Shown one piece after another: positions 7,941-17,840 of a stretch of 64,000 bases of DNA; positions within the stretch are counted from its first letter, which is position 1, and each line of letters opens with the position of its first letter. The DNA comes from DATARH01 sp963734125 (GTDB lineage: Bacteria > Pseudomonadota > Alphaproteobacteria > ATCC43930 > CGMCC-115725): the NCBI GenBank assembly GCA_963734125.1, contig CAVTGB010000024.1, positions 1 to 64,000 of the forward strand, written 5' to 3'. Made by a program: the position numbers and the translations under genes. The notes under the pieces were generated by a model. It searched no databases and was not told the DNA's origin. It worked only from the letters and a program-made list of their open reading frames with translations.

Positions 7941-10284
7941 CCGCAAGTTCACATCAAGGTGCTGTCTATTGAAGCGCCGGATGAGGGGTGGGTGATACCG
8001 CAATTGTCAACAAACACAGTTGCCGGATCAATGACCGAAATCCTGTCCAACGCGAATTTCAGCGCAGTGCTTCACGCCCTCGAACAACGCACCGGCGCTG
8101 AAACCTTGGCCGAGCCGGAACCAGTCACGACTGCCGGGCCAGGTGCCAACCGAATAAACCGGATGGCCATTCCTGACAAAATTGATATTCCAACCCTAAC
8201 CACAAATGCAGCCGAATCCGCCAAGCTGGTTCAAGATGGCAAATTGCTCTACGAAATGGGCAAATTTGAAGACGCCGAAGCCAAATTGAAAGCAGCGCTC
8301 GCTTTGTATCCCGATAATCAGGCCGCTCATTATTATCTCGCTCTGATTGAGCAGTCGCGCCAAGCACGAACATCGGGAGGCCCGAAATTGATTTATCCCA
8401 GGTTGGACAACAGTCTGAACAATCTATCCAACCGTGCCGCCGACGCCCAAAGTGGGGACACAATGGTATTCCAAATTAACCAGCCGATGAAAGAGGACGA
8501 TTTGAAGAAACACCTGCTGGATGCGGGCGTAAAAATTCCCCCGACGGTTTTCGTTTTCACGCCTGCCGGCATCTTGCTGGTGCGAGGCTCTGATAAACAG
8601 TTGGCCTTGGTGGAGCGAGCGGTGCAAAAGCTGAATGGGTTTTCGCCGAATGCTGACATCGGATTGCCGGTGCCGAACCCTTCCGTCACCAATAACAACG
8701 TCCACACCAGCCCCGGACGGGAAATGATTTACCGCAAACTCAACAGCCTTCGCCTTGAATCTGTTTCGTGGTCGGACGGTCGGCCCTTGAGTGAAGTCAT
8801 CCGTTATCTGGCCGAACAATCCAGACTGCGAGACCCGGACAAGAAAGGCATTCAATTCTTGTTCAATCCGAATGTGGCAGCCGGCACGACCGCCACTAAC
8901 GCCGCCCCCGAAACCGTGGACCTCAACACCATCAACGTCAAGCTGGTGGTGAATGACGTCTCGCTGCACGAAGTGCTGGACGCGGTGATGCTGGTAGCGG
9001 ATCGCCCCATTCGATACACCGTTGAAGATTACGCGGTAGTCATTTCGCCCAAACCGACCGGGTTGGAACCGCCGATGCTCGAAATGCGGGTGTTCAGGGT
9101 GGATACAAACACATTCGTCACCGCTTTGCGAAAGATTCCCGGTGTGCAAGCCGACAATGTTACGGCGATGGCTGAAAGCGTGTTCAGCAAATTGGGCGTG
9201 GATTTAACCGCGCCCGGCAGAAGCATCACCTTCAACGACCGTTTAGGTTAGCTGTTCGTAAAGACCACGGCATCGGAACTGGACGCGATTGAACACGTCA
9301 TTCAGGTCTTGAATCAAGTCACTCCGCAGATTCACATCAAGGCGCGGTTCATTGAAGTGGAACAGGACATCAACCCGGCGCGCGGTTTTGACTGGTATTT
9401 GGGCAGTTTCACCAACGGCCCGGTCATCGCCAATGGCCGCAGCGCACCTACGCTCGCTGTGCCAGTTTCGGCAGCCAATCCGCTCGGCAGTCTTCCCGGC
9501 AACACCACGACGAGCGTGATACCTGCCTCGGCCACTGACCAGCAACTCACCAGCGGCCAGCGCAACACGGTTCCGGCGCCCGCCACCGTCACTGGCATCC
9601 TGACCGATCCAAACTTCCGGGTGACGCTCCATGCGCTCGAATCAAGACCCAGAACAACGATTCTGGCCGAGCCGGAATGCGTTACCACCAGCGGGCGAAC
9701 AAACCCAGATGCACGCGACGGAAGTCCGAACGTTTCTCAACGGCATCAACCCGCTGGCGCTTAAACCACCGGGCGTTTCAAGCAATGAATTGTTTCTGAC
9801 AGAACAGGTCGAGTGCGGGCCGGTTTTTGATGTAGTCCCTTACGTTCTTGCTGACGGATACACCCTCAATCTGACGACAACGGCTTCCGTGACTGAATTT
9901 CTGGGATACGACAAACCAACCAATTCCGTCACCGTTTACATTGACGGAAAAAAACAAACAGTGCCGGTGCCGCTCCCCAAATTCCGCACTCAAAAAATAT
10001 CCACCGTTGTCAACCTGTGGGATAACCAGACGCTGGTTTTGGGCGGACCGGTTACTTCGGCCACTCAAATCATCAAGCACAAAGTGCCGTTAATAGCCGA
10101 TTTGCCACTGATTGGTTGGATGTTTCAAAGCCAGACGGAGAATTCGGTGAAGAAAAAACTGATGGTTTTTGTAACGGCAACGATTGTGGATCCGGCCGGA
10201 AACCGCGTGCATTCGGAGGATGGATTGCCGTTCAATCCGAACACCGTTCCGCGGCAGCCGAAAATTTCTAGCCCATCACGGTAA
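7941..10284 (+). pseudogene. Secretin-like continuation of the M56 protein, broken by two in-frame stops and a frameshift
   Basis: Same frame as the M56 gene after its TGA. PQVHIKVLSIEAPDEG is the secretin 'EarIvEv' strand. A spacer follows with TPR-like text (KLLYEMGKFEDAEAKLKAAL), then a repeat of the module LEMRVFRVDTNTFVTAL with KLGVDLTAPGRSITFNDRLG. A TAG (9249-9251) falls where CAG is expected. Next come QIHIKARFIEVEQ and, after a 1-base shift near 9700, a full secretin core: VECGPVFDVVPYVLADGYTL, VVNLWDNQTLVLGG, and VPLIADLPLIGWMFQSQTEN. The stop is at 10282-10284. Secretin cores form outer-membrane rings. Whether this one is secreted as a fusion, translated in pieces or dead cannot be decided from sequence alone. 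Confidence 0.65.
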
Positions 10285-10342
10285 GCGCGATGCATAGCAA
10301 TTTGACTTGTCACCGATATCGGCCTTAAGCACGTTCTTGAAC

Positions 10343-11245
10343 ATGACCATACGAATGAATTCAATCATTGCATTGTGTGCCGTCGTTTTCGGCATGATCG
10401 CCTTACCCGCAAATCAAACCGTAATTGCCGGTGAGACCAATAGTCAGGCGCAGATTCACATCAAGGCGAGATTCATTGAAGTGTCGAAGAAAAAGTTCGT
10501 CGCGATGCCACAGTTGTTTTCAAACGCTGTTGCGGGACCGATGACCGGAATTTTAAGTGATTCCCAATTCCGCACGGTGCTTCAGGCACTGGAACATCAG
10601 ACAGGCATCGAGACGCTCGCCGAACCAGAATGCGTCACGACCAGCGGCAGACAAACGCAGATGCGGGTGACGGAGCCTGTTGCGGTTGTGACCAACTGGA
10701 CAATTCCAACGACTTCAAGCAGTTCAACATCCACTGTTCCGCACGTCGAGAAAACGGAAGTCGGGCCGGTCGTGGATGTCGTTCCTTCCGTTTTGTCGGA
10801 TGGCTACACGGTTAATTTGAAAGTCACCACACAAGTGCTGACTTTTTTGGGTTATGAGGAAGTGCCAAAAACAGCTCCGGGCTACGTCGAAGCGCCAAGC
10901 ACTCCGGACAAATTGGCACCAATAAAAACCACTCTCCCGCATTTCCGTATTCAGAATACCGACGCGATTGTAAATTTGTGGGACGGTCAGACTGTTGCGC
11001 TCGGCTTCATAAACCTGCAAAATTTCATCCTTGATGCCAAATTGCCCGTAATCGGTGACATTTCCGTCGCCAACCTGTTCCACAGTCAGCGCTCTGACGA
11101 AACGGAAATTCGAACATTCATCACAGCGACGATAGTTGACCCGGCGGGAAACCGCGTGCATTCAGACGACGAAATGCGTCAGATTCAAGCGAAGACGAAA
11201 AGCTACGCTCCGCCGCAGCCGAAAATTTCTAGCCCATCACGGTGA
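10343..11245 (+). CDS. Short secretin-like protein with its own signal peptide
   Basis: 300 residues from ATG at 10343 (a second ATG at 10355 is possible). A signal peptide (MNSIIALCAVVFGMIALPAN) leads into QIHIKARFIEVSKKKF, LEHQTGIETLAEPECVTTSG, then KTEVGPVVDVVPSVLSDGYT, NLWDGQTVALGF and LPVIGDISVANLFHSQ: a complete secretin core without the usual N0-N3 domains. It is a clear duplicate of the end of the preceding gene. Both end with VDPAGNRVHS and PQPKISSPSR. The frame is intact, unlike its neighbour. It could form an outer-membrane ring or act as a soluble periplasmic relative. No other secretion genes are nearby apart from a DUF1559 pseudopilin 12 kb away. Confidence 0.75.
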   Translation: MTIRMNSIIALCAVVFGMIALPANQTVIAGETNSQAQIHIKARFIEVSKKKFVAMPQLFSNAVAGPMTGILSDSQFRTVLQALEHQTGIETLAEPECVTTSGRQTQMRVTEPVAVVTNWTIPTTSSSSTSTVPHVEKTEVGPVVDVVPSVLSDGYTVNLKVTTQVLTFLGYEEVPKTAPGYVEAPSTPDKLAPIKTTLPHFRIQNTDAIVNLWDGQTVALGFINLQNFILDAKLPVIGDISVANLFHSQRSDETEIRTFITATIVDPAGNRVHSDDEMRQIQAKTKSYAPPQPKISSPSR

Positions 11246-11356
11246 GCGCGATGCCCAGCAGGATGCCGAGGACGGCGAGGATTTTCTGCCAGTTGCTCCG
11301 CTCGCCGAACAGCAGCAACCCGCCCAAAATCGTGACCGCCGTGTTTTGGAAGGCAA
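11229..11356 (-). pseudogene. EamA transporter 3' remnant (about 40 codons)
   Basis: Minus-strand reading ends GLLLFGERSNWQKILAVLGI, then LLGIALTVMG and TAG (complement of 11229-11231). It matches the last 40 codons of the EamA gene at 12329-13217 at about three quarters of positions or better. The remainder of the gene is missing; the TIR operon begins immediately to the right. A still shorter copy of the same 3' end (about 24 bp) lies at 10268-10291. These mark repeated duplication of a secretin/EamA convergent junction. Confidence 0.75.
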
Positions 11357-11359
11357 AAC

Positions 11360-11794
11360 TTACGACTTGCAGGACACGCCCCAAATTTTCAACAGGTCGC
11401 AACAACCTTCGGCGAAAACACCCGTCAAATTCACAATTTGAAAACTGGCCAGCGTCCAGTGCAATTTTTCGTAATCACACTGGTGATAAAGAACCGGGAC
11501 GATACGGTCCTGAAAACGTTTCTGGATGAGCGCGTAGGAAAGTTCACGGTTCACCCACATGGATTTCACCGATTTCGGCGACAAGATCACGACAAACCAG
11601 TCGCAGCGCCGCAAGGCCGCGCCGATTTCCCGCTGCCATTGTTGAGCGCCCCGCAAATGCGTCCGGCTATACCAGACCGCAATGCCGTTTTGGCGAAGAA
11701 ACTTAGCCAGTTTGTCGCCGAACTTGCGGTCCCCGCTGGCGTGGGAAAGAAAAATCTCCTTCGGAAGAATTCGTCGCTTGTGTTTCACACTCAA
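11360..11794 (-). CDS. TIR-domain protein (second gene of a TIR pair)
   Basis: 144 residues, essentially one TIR domain. Box 1 is KEIFLSHASGDRKFGDKLAK, then FLRQNGIAVWYSRTHLRGAQ, box 2-like CDWFVVILSPKSVKSMWVNR and RELSYALIQKRFQDRIVPVL. The glutamate E84 in SMWVNRE sits where NAD-hydrolysing TIR domains carry their catalytic Glu. TIR enzymes in bacteria cleave NAD+ or make cyclic ADP-ribose signals in anti-phage defence. The ATG at 11794 overlaps the stop of the upstream TIR gene (11791), so the two are translationally coupled. No ThsA, STAND, SIR2 or other effector is adjacent. The 3' end abuts the EamA remnant. Confidence 0.85.
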   Translation of the reverse strand: MSVKHKRRILPKEIFLSHASGDRKFGDKLAKFLRQNGIAVWYSRTHLRGAQQWQREIGAALRRCDWFVVILSPKSVKSMWVNRELSYALIQKRFQDRIVPVLYHQCDYEKLHWTLASFQIVNLTGVFAEGCCDLLKIWGVSCKS

Positions 11795-12195
11795 GCCGGG
11801 GCGAGTTCAAATCCATGTTTAACGTAATCGGCAATTTCGCGGCTGGTTTCGGCAATGTGTTTGCCGAGCCGCACGATGGGGAGTTTCTTCAATATCCACG
11901 GAATGTCCGCCGTCGGTTTGACCATCACGGGAATCAGGCGGCCCCGGTACTGCGAAGCGCCGAGCGCGAATTCAATTTCCCGGCGAACCCAACTGGATTT
12001 CATCGCCTGCGGCGAAATCAACACCACCATCGCTTCGGATTTGTCCAACGCCTTGCCAACTTCGAGCGCGGCATTCTCACCGGGGAAAAGCGCATCATCG
12101 GCCGACCAAACGTCGTGGCCGGCTTCTTCAAGGCGCGACGCGATCTCCCTCGCCACGTCGCGATCGGATTCGGCATAGCTCAAGAAGACTTTCAT
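11791..12195 (-). CDS. TIR-domain protein (first gene of a TIR pair)
   Basis: 134 residues from ATG at 12195 (an in-frame TTG at 12204 would overlap the -10 box). Box 1 is MKVFLSYAESDRDVAREIAS, followed by RLEEAGHDVWSADDALFPGE, then SEAMVVLISPQAMKSSWVRR and REIEFALGASQYRGRLIPVM. E73 in SSWVRRE is at the catalytic-Glu position of TIR NADases. The end IVRLGKHIAETSREIADYVK is a C-terminal helix. It is distinct from its partner (low identity), so the pair is not a recent duplication; two different TIR domains may act as a heterodimer or as signal maker and effector. It has its own promoter with a palindrome (12204-12232). Confidence 0.85.
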   Translation of the reverse strand: MKVFLSYAESDRDVAREIASRLEEAGHDVWSADDALFPGENAALEVGKALDKSEAMVVLISPQAMKSSWVRREIEFALGASQYRGRLIPVMVKPTADIPWILKKLPIVRLGKHIAETSREIADYVKHGFELAPA

Positions 12196-12203
12196 ATTCC
12201 ACA

Positions 12204-12232
12204 AAGTTAATGCGCATCAGATGCGGCGTCAA
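12204..12232 (-). promoter_or_regulatory. Promoter of the TIR operon with a palindrome between -35 and -10
   Basis: Read on the minus strand: -35 TTGACG (12232-12227), 17 bases, -10 TAACTT (12209-12204), then 8 bases to the ATG at 12195. The spacer contains the perfect inverted repeat CGCATCAGATGCG (12213-12225), well placed for a repressor to block polymerase. The short distance to ATG suggests a leaderless mRNA. Confidence 0.6.
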
Positions 12233-12282
12233 CGTCATTACACATTCGCTCACTGGTCATGACATTCTTCAAGGCCTCTGAC

Positions 12283-12345
12283 GACTTGCCATTCAATCCG
12301 TCCAACGTCCCGCCCCAGCCGAAAATCTCTACCCCATCACCGTAA
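12283..12345 (+). pseudogene. Secretin 3' remnant (last 20 codons)
   Basis: The frame DLPFNPSNVPPQPKISTPSP and TAA (12343-12345) is the same tail as the secretin genes ending at 10284 (GLPFNPNTVPRQPKISSPSR) and 11245. Its last bases overlap the stop of the EamA gene on the other strand, exactly as in the two upstream copies. This is a third copy of the secretin/EamA junction, with the secretin body gone. Confidence 0.7.
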
Positions 12346-13217
12346 TCGCGATGCCGGCGAGGATGCCGAGGACGGCGAGGATTTTCTGCCAGTTGCTCCG
12401 CTCGCCGAACAGCAGCAGTCCGCCCGCGAACGCCACCAGCGTGTTGCCGCGCCGCAAGCTCATGACGACGGACACCAGCGAGCCCGGCTGCCGCAGCGCC
12501 CAGAAATAAATGTAGTCCGCCACCAGCAGCGAGAGCGCGATGGCCGGGATGGTCCAGCGCCAGTGGAACTCGTTGCGCTCCCACCAGCGCCGCTGCCAGC
12601 CGATGGCGAACGGCGTGAACAGCACCACGAGGTAAATCGAAAACCAGCATTGCACCGTCGGCACGGAGAAATGCGCGCGGGCCAGCAGGTATTTGTCGTA
12701 AAGCGAACTCACTCCGCCGAGCATCGTGCCGGCCATCAAAAACCACACCCATTTGTCCCGATGAAAATGCACGCCCTCCAGCCGCCCGGCAACGGAAAGC
12801 CCGAAAAACGACACCAGCGTCGTGATGACGCCGAGCAATTGCAGGCCGTCCGGGCGCTCGCCCAGAATCAGCAGCGCGCCAACCAGCGTCCACAACGGCG
12901 ACGTTGCGCGGATGGGCGAAGCGAGCGAGAGCGGCAGGTGTTTCAGGCCGAAGTAGGTGAAAATCCACGACGCCGCGACGATGGCGGACTTCAGCAGCAG
13001 TTGCAGATGTTGCACCGGCGTGAGCGGGTCGGTGACGAGCGATGCCGGCAGCAATCCCGGACTGCGCCGTCTGCGCGAGCAACAGCACCAGCCACACCGC
13101 CGCGCCCGTCAGCGTGCTGAAGAACAAAACCGGCAGCACGGCGTTGTCCCGGATGGCGTGTTTGATGCAAAGGTCATACACGCCAAGGAACAACGCCGAC
13201 ACGAGGCTGGCATTCAA
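12329..13217 (-). CDS. EamA/DMT-family transporter (one apparent frameshift)
   Basis: Ten-helix drug/metabolite transporter in the inner membrane, about 295 residues. The start ATG at 13217 gives MNASLVSALFLGVYDLCIKH. Near 13058 the frame shifts and continues LTPVQHLQLLLKSAIVAASW, IFTYFGLKHLPLSLASPIRA (first EamA repeat ends), LGGVSSLYDKYLLARAHFSV (second repeat), and LLLFGERSNWQKILAVLGIL to VMG and TAG. The substrate cannot be predicted. The 3' end overlaps a secretin remnant on the other strand. A fragment of a second EamA copy lies at 11229-11356. Confidence 0.8.
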
Positions 13218-13694
13218 TCCAGTTCATTCAAAATCAATTGGTAGGGCGGGCAGTCCCCTGCCCGCCGCAGCTTCGTTGTCTTGGCCGGCGCGCACGGAGT
13301 GACGCGCCCTGCCTGAAGGCAAGACGGGCGAACCGCTTTGGCCCGCCCGTCGAGCTGATGGTTTCAAATCAGTGCGGGCAGCCTATCATTTCGGCCAACG
13401 TTTGTCATCAAACTCATGGCTGGTGCGGCGGATGGATTGGCGGGGCGAAGCTGTTCAAAATCCGGACTTTGAAGTGAGACTTGCTACGAAATATGAGCTA
13501 AAGCCCCCTGGCTGAAAACATGAGGCAGGCGATATTTTTCTTGCAATTTCAAGCAGATTTGCTCATCTTTTGCCAAGGAAGCGGAGCCACAAAACATGTA
13601 AACAATTACAGTCCATGACATTCTCATGAATGTGTCACAACCCGGTGTTTTTTGGATGCCACGATTGTATGGTCATTAAAAACCGATACCCATC
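13218..13694. repeat. Gene-free region with a GGCGGG palindrome
   Basis: No gene is visible. GGCGGGCAG-TCC-CCTGCCCGCC (13245-13266) is a strong hairpin preceded by GTAG, the same style of extragenic palindrome found again at 22381-22804. Downstream, 13480-13690 is AT-rich and probably holds the promoter of the large secreted-protein gene. Confidence 0.5.
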
Positions 13695-16600
13695 ATGAAA
13701 ACTTCACCGTCCCCCCGTGCTTGTCGCCTGTTGCTGCCTGGACTTCTAGCTTTCACGCTCGGTATTTTTGCCACACCCGCCGCACAAGCCCGCACCATCA
13801 CCTTGAACCTTGAGTTTGCCCGTGTGCAATACTCGACGATAGACCCAAATTTCCGAGGTCAGACATATTATACCGTCCATGTCCTTGGTTTCTCCGACGT
13901 TTCGCCGGTCACCTATGACGAGGTGGATTCTCCTTCGCCCACTGTGGCTTATTCAGGCACAGAATCCGGCTACGGCGATAGTTATTACGGCGATATTGGG
14001 TCGGCATTGAACGCGGCAACCAGCGGAGTTTGGATGCTCACGGTCAACAAGGGAGATGTATCGCAGCAACAATACACGTTCACGGTTTCGGCCAGCGGAC
14101 TCTGACACCAACAGTTTTCCTGTCATCCAAATCACCGCACCCGCCGACGGCAGCACCAGCGTGTCCACGAATTCGGCGTTTGCCTGGACGGGCGCCGCAA
14201 ACTGGAATGAACTGGATCTGGACGATCACAGTCTGGATTATTCTTTTTATATGTCCGACTCGCCATCACCGGCCACCACCAGTTGGAGCGCGGCACCCTT
14301 GCCGCTCGGCACGAATGAGTTTGAGATCACCTATAGGACGAACGCGGCGCCTGGGTGATCATCTCGACGCCGGTGAACAATCTGTCCCAGCCATTCACTA
14401 ACTGGGTCGGCGGGGCGAAACTGGTGGATTTCGCCCAGTCGGGGTTCGTTACAGTCACGAATCCGCCCACCCTGGCTGGCGGCCATACTTTGATTGCCCA
14501 CTACGCCTTCGACGACAGCGGGAATCTGGGCCTGGATTCGTCAAGTCAGGGCAATGATATCAACTGCGGCAGCGGCTGGGTGACCAATCTCCCGCATGTG
14601 TTCGTCACGAACGCGGTTGCCGGTGGCGGCGCGGTGCAGTTTTTCGGCGACAGCAGCATGACTCCCTGCGGCCAATCCTTCACAAGTTGGACGAACACGC
14701 TCGCCGGCAGCTTTACTGTTTCGGCCTGGATCAACACGACCAACGTGATCGGCAACGATGGAGACAATTTAAGCGACGGCAACGGCCAATCCGTCATCTA
14801 CGCCGACAACAATAACCTGGGTGCAACACCGGTGGCGCTCACCGGCACCAAAGCCGCCTTTCGCACCACCGACCCGAATGGGAATGATGATACGCTGCAT
14901 TCCCTGCAAAGTGTTACGACGGGCAAGTATGTTCATATCGTCGCCACCCGCGATCGAACCACCGGCGAGAAGAAGCTTTACATCAACGGCGTGCTCGACA
15001 GTTCCGATTTTGCCAGCACCGAATCCCTGACCGGGGCCGAGTATGTTTCAATTGGCGGTGTGTATCCTTCTCCGCCTACCACGGCCTGGTGGACGATGTG
15101 CAAATTTATTCCGGGGTGCTCTCCGCGAGTGAAGTGGCTTATCTTATACAACAATCCGGGAACAAATGTGGCGGACATCGCCGCTAACAGCCCGGAATTG
15201 AACGCCGCGCTGGGCACCACCAATTTGAGTTGGGCCAACGGCGGCGACACTAGTTGGTTCGTCGAAACCACCAACACCTACAATGGCTCGCCAGCCGCGG
15301 CGCAAAGCGGCAGCATGAGCAACAGTGAGTCCAGCACCCTTTCCACCACCGTCACCGGCCCAGGCATGCTGACGCTTTAACTGGTCGGCCAGGCATCCGA
15401 TCCCAAACAACTTCGATTACGAATTCTACATGGATGATCCAGTCAATAACAACGGGATAGAGGACGATCTCTACGGCCAGACTTCGTGGTATCAGGACGG
15501 GCCATTCCAGATTCCGGCGGGCCAACACACGTTGAATTGGACGGCTTTTGCTAACGGCGACGATGATCCCACCGAAGCCGGATTCCTGGACGAGGTTAGT
15601 TTCCTTGCCGACACCGCGCCGGTCATTATCCTCAATCCATTCGACCAGACCAATTATCCCGGTTATCCCGTCTGGCTCAATGCCGGCGCCACGAGCAATC
15701 CCACTGCGACGTGGCAATGGTATAAAGTCGGCGTCGGCGCGATTCCCGGCGCGACCAGTTCCTATTTCACTCCGACCAATTCCGGCACGGTCGGCGTTGT
15801 AAGCAGTTATTATGCCATCGCCAGCACCGATGTGGGATCCGCCAACACCACGACCGCTGTGGTCAGCTTCGTCAGCGCGCCGTTGCCACCCGACTGGTCG
15901 CTCGCCCTCAAGTCGCCATTCCAACCCGTTAACCCCTACCAGATCACCGAAGATTATTACTTTGGCTGTGTCACGGACACCAACGGCAATGTTTATACCG
16001 CCGCCGGATTCACCGGAAACACCACGATTGGGACAAACTATTTGAATTCCGGCACAAACAACGCGACAGCCATTGTCAAACGATCTCCAACCGGCGCTCC
16101 ACTCTGGGCGGTTGGCATTACGAACAACGGCGGCGGCAATGCTTCCGCCTTTTCTGTGGCGCTGGCTCCCGGTGGCGGCGTCTATTTGGCTGGCGATAAT
16201 TCCGGCAACAACTGGCTCGGCACCAACAAACTCGCCGACGCGGGCAACGGCGACATCTTTGTCGCCCGCTTCGACGCCAACGGCAGCAATCTTTGGGTGA
16301 AGACCTTTGGTGGCACCAACACTGATTTTACCTTGATAAACTCGCTTGCTTCCGACCCGAACGGCAACGTGACCATGAGCGGACTTTTGGGAACCGGACC
16401 AGTCAGCATCGGCAGCAGCAATTATGTCATCACCGCCCAGCAAGGCGTGCTTATTCAGCTAGATCCAAACGGCACAGTTCGTTGGTCGCAAATATTGCCG
16501 GGCAATGGCATTCTGCAGCAATCTCTGACCTACAGCGCTGGCCGCCTTTACGTCAGCGTAAATTCCTCTGCCAACAGTGGAACAACCAATGTCGTCATTG

Positions 16601-17565
16601 GCGGGATTTCCAACATCACCGACCGCACTTGGGCTGTCGCCTGCTTGAACGACACCAACGGCCAGGCCATTTGGTTGCGCGGCGTTGGCACGCAATACGG
16701 AAGTGGCAATGGGAATCCCTACGCCACAGGAATTATTGACGATGTGCCGCGCATCGCCGTTTCGGGCACCAACGTCTTTCTTATCGGGACAGCTTACGCT
16801 TCCAACGCGACTTTTGGCGCCATCACTGTCAATTTGGGCAATTCGTGCGGCCAATACTTCGCGCGCTACGACACCAATGGCAACGCGCTGTCGGCCACCA
16901 CTTTTGGCAGCGTGACCACACGGCCCTTTGCGGTTGTGGCGGATGCCAAGGGTGACGTTTATGTCAGCGGCGATTTTGACACCTATTCGTTTTTTGGCAA
17001 CGACCTGATCGCTGCGCCCATCGAGACGCGGCCATATAATGGCGAGTTTTTCAGTCAGGCATTTGTGGCAAAATTCGATCTTAATGGTAATCCACTTTGG
17101 GCGCGTGAAGCGGTTTCCTCAGCCACAGTCAACCTCCACGGCATCGCTTTGGCTGCGGATGGCGTGTGGGCGAGTGGTTGGTGCCAGTCCGGCTTCCCAA
17201 TAGTGCCCACCCAATTTGGAACCAACAATGTGTCTTGTGACTTTCTCTGGATTTCAGGCGGCGAAGGCAGCGGCACAACCGCCATTCCGTATCCGGCGGG
17301 CGTGCTCGCGAAAATCACCGACGGCGCGACAACCGCCTCACCCGTCACACTGCTCAATCCGCAGGATGACGGCACAAATTTCCATTTCCAATTTCTCTCC
17401 GAGTCCGGCTTTAGCCATGACATCCTGTATCGGACGAATCTCGTCGTCGGCAACTGGCAGACGAACTCAACTGTCGCCGGCAACGGCGCCATGACGAACA
17501 TTACAATTCCGCTCTCCATTTTTGGTTCGTCCAAACAAGGTTTCATCCGCGTTTCGACACAATAA
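13695..17565 (+). CDS. Giant secreted LamG / Ig-like / beta-propeller protein, frameshifted
   Basis: About 1,290 residues if four shifts (near 14100, 14345, 15085 and 15378) are repaired. Signal peptide LLLPGLLAFTLGIFATPAAQA starts after ATG 13695 with a cationic n-region. Next is an N-terminal beta domain, a block with VIQITAPADGSTSVSTNSAF, then a LamG fold (IAHYAFDDSGNLGLDSSSQG; SFTVSAWINTTN; YVHIVATRDRTTGEKKLYIN). It continues as FDYEFYMDDP, an Ig-like domain (PVIILNPFDQTNYPGYPVWL; WQWYKVGVGAIPGATSSYF), then about 450 residues of SBBP-type propeller repeats (DTNGNVYTAAGFTGNTTIG; FVARFDANGSNLWVKTFGGT). The tail is GFIRVSTQ. Such proteins are common in Verrucomicrobia and Planctomycetes, on the surface or exported, often carbohydrate-binding. 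No catalytic residue is seen. Confidence 0.75.
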
Positions 17566-17840
17566 CGGCGCTGCCGCCGAAACGCTGGACTTGAATTGTT
17601 GACACCTTGAGCCAGCGGCCCAAGCCATCGAGGCGCACTCTGGGCACGGCATCCGGGCGATGAAGTCGTCAACAAATTGCAGTCATCGGCAGCCACGCAT
17701 GTTCAACAACTTGGAAACATTCCGCCTGCGTGAGATGCCGTCCCTCCTTCAAGGTGCATTCCTCCTTGCCCAACTGCCTCCCGCATTTTTGGTTTGGCGG
17801 GTTGGGCCATCACTGGCACAAAATCCATTCCGCGCCGCTC

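Noticed and set aside
7930..9260. Selenocysteine or programmed readthrough at the TGA/TAG
   Set aside because: No selenocysteine-type hairpin is evident after the TGA, and the two different stop codons at non-cysteine positions fit substitution better than recoding.
10343..11245. Complete type II secretion or type IV pilus locus
   Set aside because: Only secretin-like genes are present. No GspE/F, pilM-N-O or prepilin peptidase is nearby; the pseudopilin at 22805 is of the DUF1559 type, common without secretion genes.
11360..12204. Thoeris defence system
   Set aside because: Thoeris needs ThsA (SIR2/SLOG effector) next to the TIR gene, and none is present. The neighbours are an EamA transporter and secretin genes.
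15352..16443. A 363-codon minus-strand frame rich in Gly, Val and Ala
   Set aside because: It is a shadow of the LamG/propeller gene, caused by repeated GGC/ACC-rich codons on the other strand.
17566..17840. A gene between the LamG protein and icd
   Set aside because: No open frame has protein-like composition or a ribosome site.
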